DNA of 64,000 bases, taken from the NCBI GenBank assembly GCA_937880755.1, contig CALGRX010000017.1, forward strand, positions 248,001 through 312,000, in the 5' to 3' direction. The DNA is from an uncultured Clostridia bacterium. GTDB taxonomy: Bacteria; Bacillota; Clostridia; Christensenellales; UBA3700. Below the pieces are notes generated by a model. That model was not told the origin of the DNA. It made no database searches and saw only the letters and a program-made list of their open reading frames with translations. Position 1 is the stretch's first letter; each line of letters begins with the position of its first letter. Positions 60,435 to 64,000 of the stretch are shown here, one piece after another. The position numbers and the translations under genes are program-made.

Positions 60435-61577
60435 CTAGAATTTGACGATTGACATCACCGAGCGGTAGCGATATTTGACTGAGGAAAATAGCAAGTCGGC
60501 GTTGTGTTGGGCGTCGGTTTTTTCTAGTATATATGAGTCGCTTTGCTTGGTGGTGACGGCGCAATCAAATAGCGAAAGCAGAGATTTTTTGTCCTCTTTG
60601 ACTGCCAAAACGTTGACGTATTCGATAGCTTGCCCCTTGAGCTTATCGTATGTCAGCGTGTTGTAAGTGAGGGCGTTGAGAAGCAATCTTTTGATATACG
60701 CCATAGGGTAGCGCTTGGTCTTGACTGCTTGCAAAAAACTTGAAAAATCGTGGCACGTATCGAGTTTTTGAAGTATTCTGTTATCAATTCCTTCTTTGAT
60801 ACCGCATATTTTGCTAAGGTCTTGGCGGGGCAGTTGGTAGGAAAGAAGGGAATAAAGTCTATCGTCGCAATCGCTGTAATTTTGCAATTCGTCATAGACG
60901 AAAGGCGGACAAAATTTTGCAATTATCGACTTGTCGCTCAGATTGTTGCGAATAGCCGAAGCGGAAGCAAACTCTCCCGCTACGGATAGGTCGTTGTAAC
61001 CGCCTTGGCGCTTGATTGCGATAGGTGTAATAGCAAGATTGAGCTTGTTGATTGCCTTGATATATTCTATCGCAAGTAGATTGTTGGGGCTATCGAGCAG
61101 ATTAGCCAAGTCGTCTTTGTCGTTTGTTTGGCAGACTGCTTTGACGGCAAGCGAATATGCCAGCGGATAGGATAGACCTTGCGCTAGGTTGCTTTGGGTG
61201 AGCAAGTCTACTTGAGAGTTATCCGTCAAAGTCTTGGCAAGGCGAGTAAGCGCGGTTACGTCGGGATTTTCACAGCCGAAACAAAGGTATGAAGGCTCAT
61301 TAAATCGAGAGATAATCTTGATAGCACCGAGGGCAAATAGCTCGGCGGAACTAAGGCTATATACGGCAGGCAACTCTATCACCATATCGGCGCCCGCTTT
61401 GATAGCCCACTCGGCACGGGTGTATTTGTCTGCCACCGCCAACTCGCCACGCTGTACGACGTTGCCGCTCATAATGCAAATAACGTCGCCACAAGCCAAC
61501 TCTTTGGCTTGACGTATTTGGTACGCGTGTCCGCTGTGTAGCGGATTGTATTCGCAAATTATGAAACAATGGGACAT
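60435..61577 (-). CDS. tmcAL: tRNA(Met) cytidine acetate ligase TmcAL
   Basis: A 380-residue YlbM-family protein. ICEYNPLHSGHAYQIRQAKE carries the HxGH nucleotidyltransferase motif; CIMSGNVVQRGELAVADKYTRA and GADMVIELPAVYSLSSAELFALGA follow. It uses acetate and ATP to make N4-acetylcytidine at the wobble base of tRNA-Met. It stands next to ylbJ as in Bacillus, with 144 bp of featureless spacer between them. Confidence 0.93.
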   Translation of the reverse strand: MSHCFIICEYNPLHSGHAYQIRQAKELACGDVICIMSGNVVQRGELAVADKYTRAEWAIKAGADMVIELPAVYSLSSAELFALGAIKIISRFNEPSYLCFGCENPDVTALTRLAKTLTDNSQVDLLTQSNLAQGLSYPLAYSLAVKAVCQTNDKDDLANLLDSPNNLLAIEYIKAINKLNLAITPIAIKRQGGYNDLSVAGEFASASAIRNNLSDKSIIAKFCPPFVYDELQNYSDCDDRLYSLLSYQLPRQDLSKICGIKEGIDNRILQKLDTCHDFSSFLQAVKTKRYPMAYIKRLLLNALTYNTLTYDKLKGQAIEYVNVLAVKEDKKSLLSLFDCAVTTKQSDSYILEKTDAQHNADLLFSSVKYRYRSVMSIVKF

Positions 61578-61605
61578 AAAAACCCGCCTTTTTTATTTGT
61601 ATTAC

Positions 61606-61634
61606 TTTACAATAACCAATCTTAGTTGTATAAT
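61606..61634 (+). promoter_or_regulatory. Promoter P1 of pta-ackA
   Basis: TTTACA (61606-61611), 17 bp, TATAAT (61629-61634). Confidence 0.75.
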
Positions 61635-61638
61635 TGGC

Positions 61639-61667
61639 TTGTGATATCCTAACGATATCATTATAAA
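61639..61667 (+). promoter_or_regulatory. Promoter P2 of pta-ackA
   Basis: TTGTGA (61639-61644), 17 bp, TATAAA (61662-61667), 41 nt before the ATG. Confidence 0.6.
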
Positions 61668-61707
61668 TGATTTTCAACAAAAAATAAAGCAATTTTCAGG
61701 GGGAAGT

Positions 61708-62703
61708 ATGAGCAAGATTATCGACTCAATCATCGCCAAAGCTAAGACTTTGGGCAAGACGATAGTTTTGGCGGAAGGCGACGAGCCAAGAACTGTCAAA
61801 GCGGCACAAATCATCACCGAACAAGGCATAGCAAAAATTATTTTGCTAGCAGACGAAGAGCAACTCAAAGCCAAGTATCCCGACGTAGACTTCGGCGGTA
61901 TGCAAATCGTCAATCCGACAACTGCCGATATTGAGGAATTTGCTAACGAATTGTACGAATTGCGCAAGGCAAAGGGTATGACCTTGGAGCAAGCAAGAGT
62001 GGAGATGAGAAAGAATCTCAACTACGGCGCAATGATGACTCGTAAAGGTCTAGCCGACGGCATGGTTGCGGGAGCTATCAACTCTACCGGCAACGTGCTC
62101 AAGAGCGGACTGACTATCGTCAAAACCAAACCGGGCACTAAGACGGTTAGCAGCGTATTTTTGATGTCTTTCGAGGGCACGCCTTACAAGGATAAGGATA
62201 TTATGGTATTCGGCGACTGTGCGGTCAATATAGAACCAACCGCAGAGCAACTTGCCGATATAGCTATATCTTCCACGGCTACTGCCAAGGCTTTGGCAGG
62301 AATAGACGAGCCTAAGGTGGCTATGCTTTCCTTCTCGACCAAGGGCAGTGCAAAGCACCCTAACGTAGACAAGGTGGTTGAGGCAACTCGCCTCGTGCAA
62401 GAGAGAGCCCCTGAGATAGAAGTAGACGGCGACTTGCAAGTAGACGCCGCTATCGTACCGTCGGTCGGACAGCTCAAAGCACCGGGTAGCAAGGTTGCGG
62501 GACAAGCCAACGTATTTATCTTCCCATCTCTCGAAGCGGGAAATATCGGCTACAAGCTTACCCAAAGATTTAGCGGCGCAGAAGCAATAGGACCTATCTG
62601 TCAAGGATTTGCTAAGCCTGTCAACGACCTCTCACGCGGTTGCGTAAGCGAGGATATAGTAGCCGTAGTGGCTATCACCGCCGTTCAGGCAAGTCAAAAC
62701 TAA
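61708..62703 (+). CDS. pta: Phosphate acetyltransferase
   Basis: A 331-residue Pta catalytic domain without the N-terminal regulatory domain of the long form. It shows VLAEGDEPRTVKAAQII, ATAKALAGIDEPKVAMLSFS, and VAGQANVFIFPSLEAGNIGYK with RFSGAEAIGPICQG. It converts acetyl-CoA and phosphate to acetyl phosphate. GGGGGAAGT precedes the ATG. It is followed after 10 nt by ackA, together forming the acetate/ATP-forming pathway. Confidence 0.96.
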   Translation: MSKIIDSIIAKAKTLGKTIVLAEGDEPRTVKAAQIITEQGIAKIILLADEEQLKAKYPDVDFGGMQIVNPTTADIEEFANELYELRKAKGMTLEQARVEMRKNLNYGAMMTRKGLADGMVAGAINSTGNVLKSGLTIVKTKPGTKTVSSVFLMSFEGTPYKDKDIMVFGDCAVNIEPTAEQLADIAISSTATAKALAGIDEPKVAMLSFSTKGSAKHPNVDKVVEATRLVQERAPEIEVDGDLQVDAAIVPSVGQLKAPGSKVAGQANVFIFPSLEAGNIGYKLTQRFSGAEAIGPICQGFAKPVNDLSRGCVSEDIVAVVAITAVQASQN

Positions 62704-62713
62704 GGAGCATAAT

Positions 62714-63922
62714 ATGAAAGTATTGGTAGTAAACGCAGGTAGTTCTTCCCTCAAATACCAACTCATCGAGATGGAGACCGAAACTGTGCTCTGCAAGGGC
62801 GTAGTAGAAAAAATAGGTCTAAACGGCTCTTTGATAACTCACAAATACGGCGACCAAAAGGTGATCGTCGAGGATACTATCAACGACCATACCAAAGCCT
62901 TCAATCTATTGATTGATTGCCTCGTCAACAAGGACTACGGCGTGATAGACAGCGTGGAAGAGATAGGAGCGATAGGACACAGAGTAGTGCATAGCGGAGA
63001 AGAGTTTGACTCTTCCACATACGTGGGCGACGAAGAAATGAAGAAGTTGCAATCGGTGGCTCACCTTGCTCCTTTGCACAACCCTGCCAACATTGCGTGC
63101 ATACAACTGTGCAAGAGCTTGTTGCCAAAAGTGCCTAACGTGGCGGTATTCGATACGGCGTTCCATAGCACTATGCCTAAGAAGGCAAAAATGTACGGTA
63201 TTCCTTACGAGATATACGAAAAATATCAAATCAGAAGATACGGCTTCCACGGCACTTCGCACAAGTTCGTGTCGGGCGAAGCAATCAAATATCTCACTTC
63301 TAAGGGCTTGCCTTGCTCCAAAATAGTTACTTGCCACCTCGGCAACGGTAGCTCTATCTCGGCTGTCAAGGACGGCAAGTGCGTAGATACTTCTATGGGT
63401 ATGACTCCTATGGCAGGCGTGATGATGGGGACTAGGTGCGGCGATATCGATCCTGCGGTAGTAGAAATGATTGCCGACAATACGGGTATGAGCCTCAAAG
63501 AAACTACCAATTATCTCAACAAACAAAGTGGATTTATGGGTGTGAGCGGAGTCAGCTCCGACGCAAGAGAGTTGTGTAAGGCCGCATCCGAAGGCAACGA
63601 GAGAGCGCAGCTTGCCAAGGATATGTTTGCTTATCAAGTCCAAAAGTTTATCGGTTCTTACGCCGTGGCTATGAACGGACTCGATTGCGTAGTATTTACG
63701 GGCGGAATTGGCGAAAACAGTTGGGAATTTAGAGAGCTGATAATGCAAAACACCGAATTTTTGGGCGTTGCCTTTGACCAAGAAAAGAACAAGACGAGTG
63801 AGGCTAGAGGTAATTTTTGCGACTTGTCCAAGCCTGAGAGCAAGGTCAAAGTATTGGTTATCCCTACTAATGAAGAATTGGTCATTGCGAGAGAGACCCA
63901 AGAGATAGTTCAATCGTTGTAA
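62714..63922 (+). CDS. ackA: Acetate kinase
   Basis: A 402-residue enzyme of the ASKHA fold: VLVVNAGSSSLKYQLIEME at the start, RYGFHGTSHKFVS, HLGNGSSISAV, and VFTGGIGENSWEFRE. It transfers phosphate from acetyl phosphate to ADP, yielding ATP and acetate. AAGGAGCATAAT precedes the ATG. It is the last complete gene in the window. Confidence 0.97.
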   Translation: MKVLVVNAGSSSLKYQLIEMETETVLCKGVVEKIGLNGSLITHKYGDQKVIVEDTINDHTKAFNLLIDCLVNKDYGVIDSVEEIGAIGHRVVHSGEEFDSSTYVGDEEMKKLQSVAHLAPLHNPANIACIQLCKSLLPKVPNVAVFDTAFHSTMPKKAKMYGIPYEIYEKYQIRRYGFHGTSHKFVSGEAIKYLTSKGLPCSKIVTCHLGNGSSISAVKDGKCVDTSMGMTPMAGVMMGTRCGDIDPAVVEMIADNTGMSLKETTNYLNKQSGFMGVSGVSSDARELCKAASEGNERAQLAKDMFAYQVQKFIGSYAVAMNGLDCVVFTGGIGENSWEFRELIMQNTEFLGVAFDQEKNKTSEARGNFCDLSKPESKVKVLVIPTNEELVIARETQEIVQSL

Positions 63923-63948
63923 AAACCAAAAATAATGCAAAAATATGT

Positions 63949-63977
63949 TTGACAAAGCCGATAAAATGTCTTATAAT
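63949..63977 (+). promoter_or_regulatory. Perfect consensus promoter pointing out of the window
   Basis: TTGACA (63949-63954), exactly 17 bp, TATAAT (63972-63977). In related gene orders yceD (ylbN) and rpmF follow, which would fit so strong a promoter; the gene itself is outside the window. Confidence 0.88.
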
Positions 63978-64000
63978 GGCTAAGCAAATGTATTTGAGTA

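Overview
The window looks like a chromosome segment of a sporulation-lineage Firmicute, most likely a gut-type Clostridia member. The evidence is gene order and content: yqfC-yqfD-phoH-pgpH-ybeY-era-yqzL-recO, ctsR-mcsA-mcsB-clpC-hpf, and a ylb-like block (rsmD/coaD, ylbJ, tmcAL, pta, ackA). Promoters follow the TTGACA/TATAAT pattern and most genes have GGAGG-type ribosome sites. TAA, TGA and TAG all end normal genes. The exact taxon cannot be told from this sequence.

Layout. 1-7 kb: the end of dnaB, then the yqf/phoH/era block and recO. 7.1-9.8 kb: pyruvate phosphate dikinase. 10-19 kb: two divergent operons for uronide use. One carries a GH2 glycosidase and a GPH symporter. The other carries uxaC, uxuA, an SDR oxidoreductase, eda and kdgK, a full route from glucuronate to pyruvate and glyceraldehyde-3-phosphate. 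19-22 kb: dinB, with a LexA-like box, surrounded by dispersed foldback repeats; then galU. 22.8-28 kb: the CtsR heat-shock operon and hpf. 28-36 kb: a frameshifted acetyltransferase, two very large surface lipoproteins (M60-like and transglutaminase-like) and a Kef-type antiporter. 36-42 kb: a tRNA, a TrmN6-like methylase, a two-component system and a DegT aminotransferase. 42.4-46.3 kb: a TetR / flavodoxin / DUF4097 / ABC exporter operon whose DUF4097 gene is broken three times.

46.5-49.4 kb is an A+T-rich island flanked by a 37-bp direct repeat. It holds a truncated tyrosine recombinase, a split DUF2442-HTH gene, small secreted and membrane proteins, and a compact candidate small RNA that has its own consensus promoter and terminator. 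I consider this RNA the best candidate for something undescribed. 49.4-50.4 kb is a nine-gene tRNA array. 50.5-54 kb is an operon ending in typA. 54-59.3 kb runs from an aconitase-family enzyme to a single-chain RsmD-CoaD fusion. The window ends with ylbJ, tmcAL, pta-ackA and a perfect consensus promoter pointing out of the window.

Three themes recur. Several genes have a -10 box only 5-8 nt before the ATG and no ribosome site, so they are probably leaderless. Foldback repeats sit directly after stop codons and have covarying ends. Several single-base frameshifts occur, some in homopolymers; each could be real decay, slippage or phase variation, or an assembly error.
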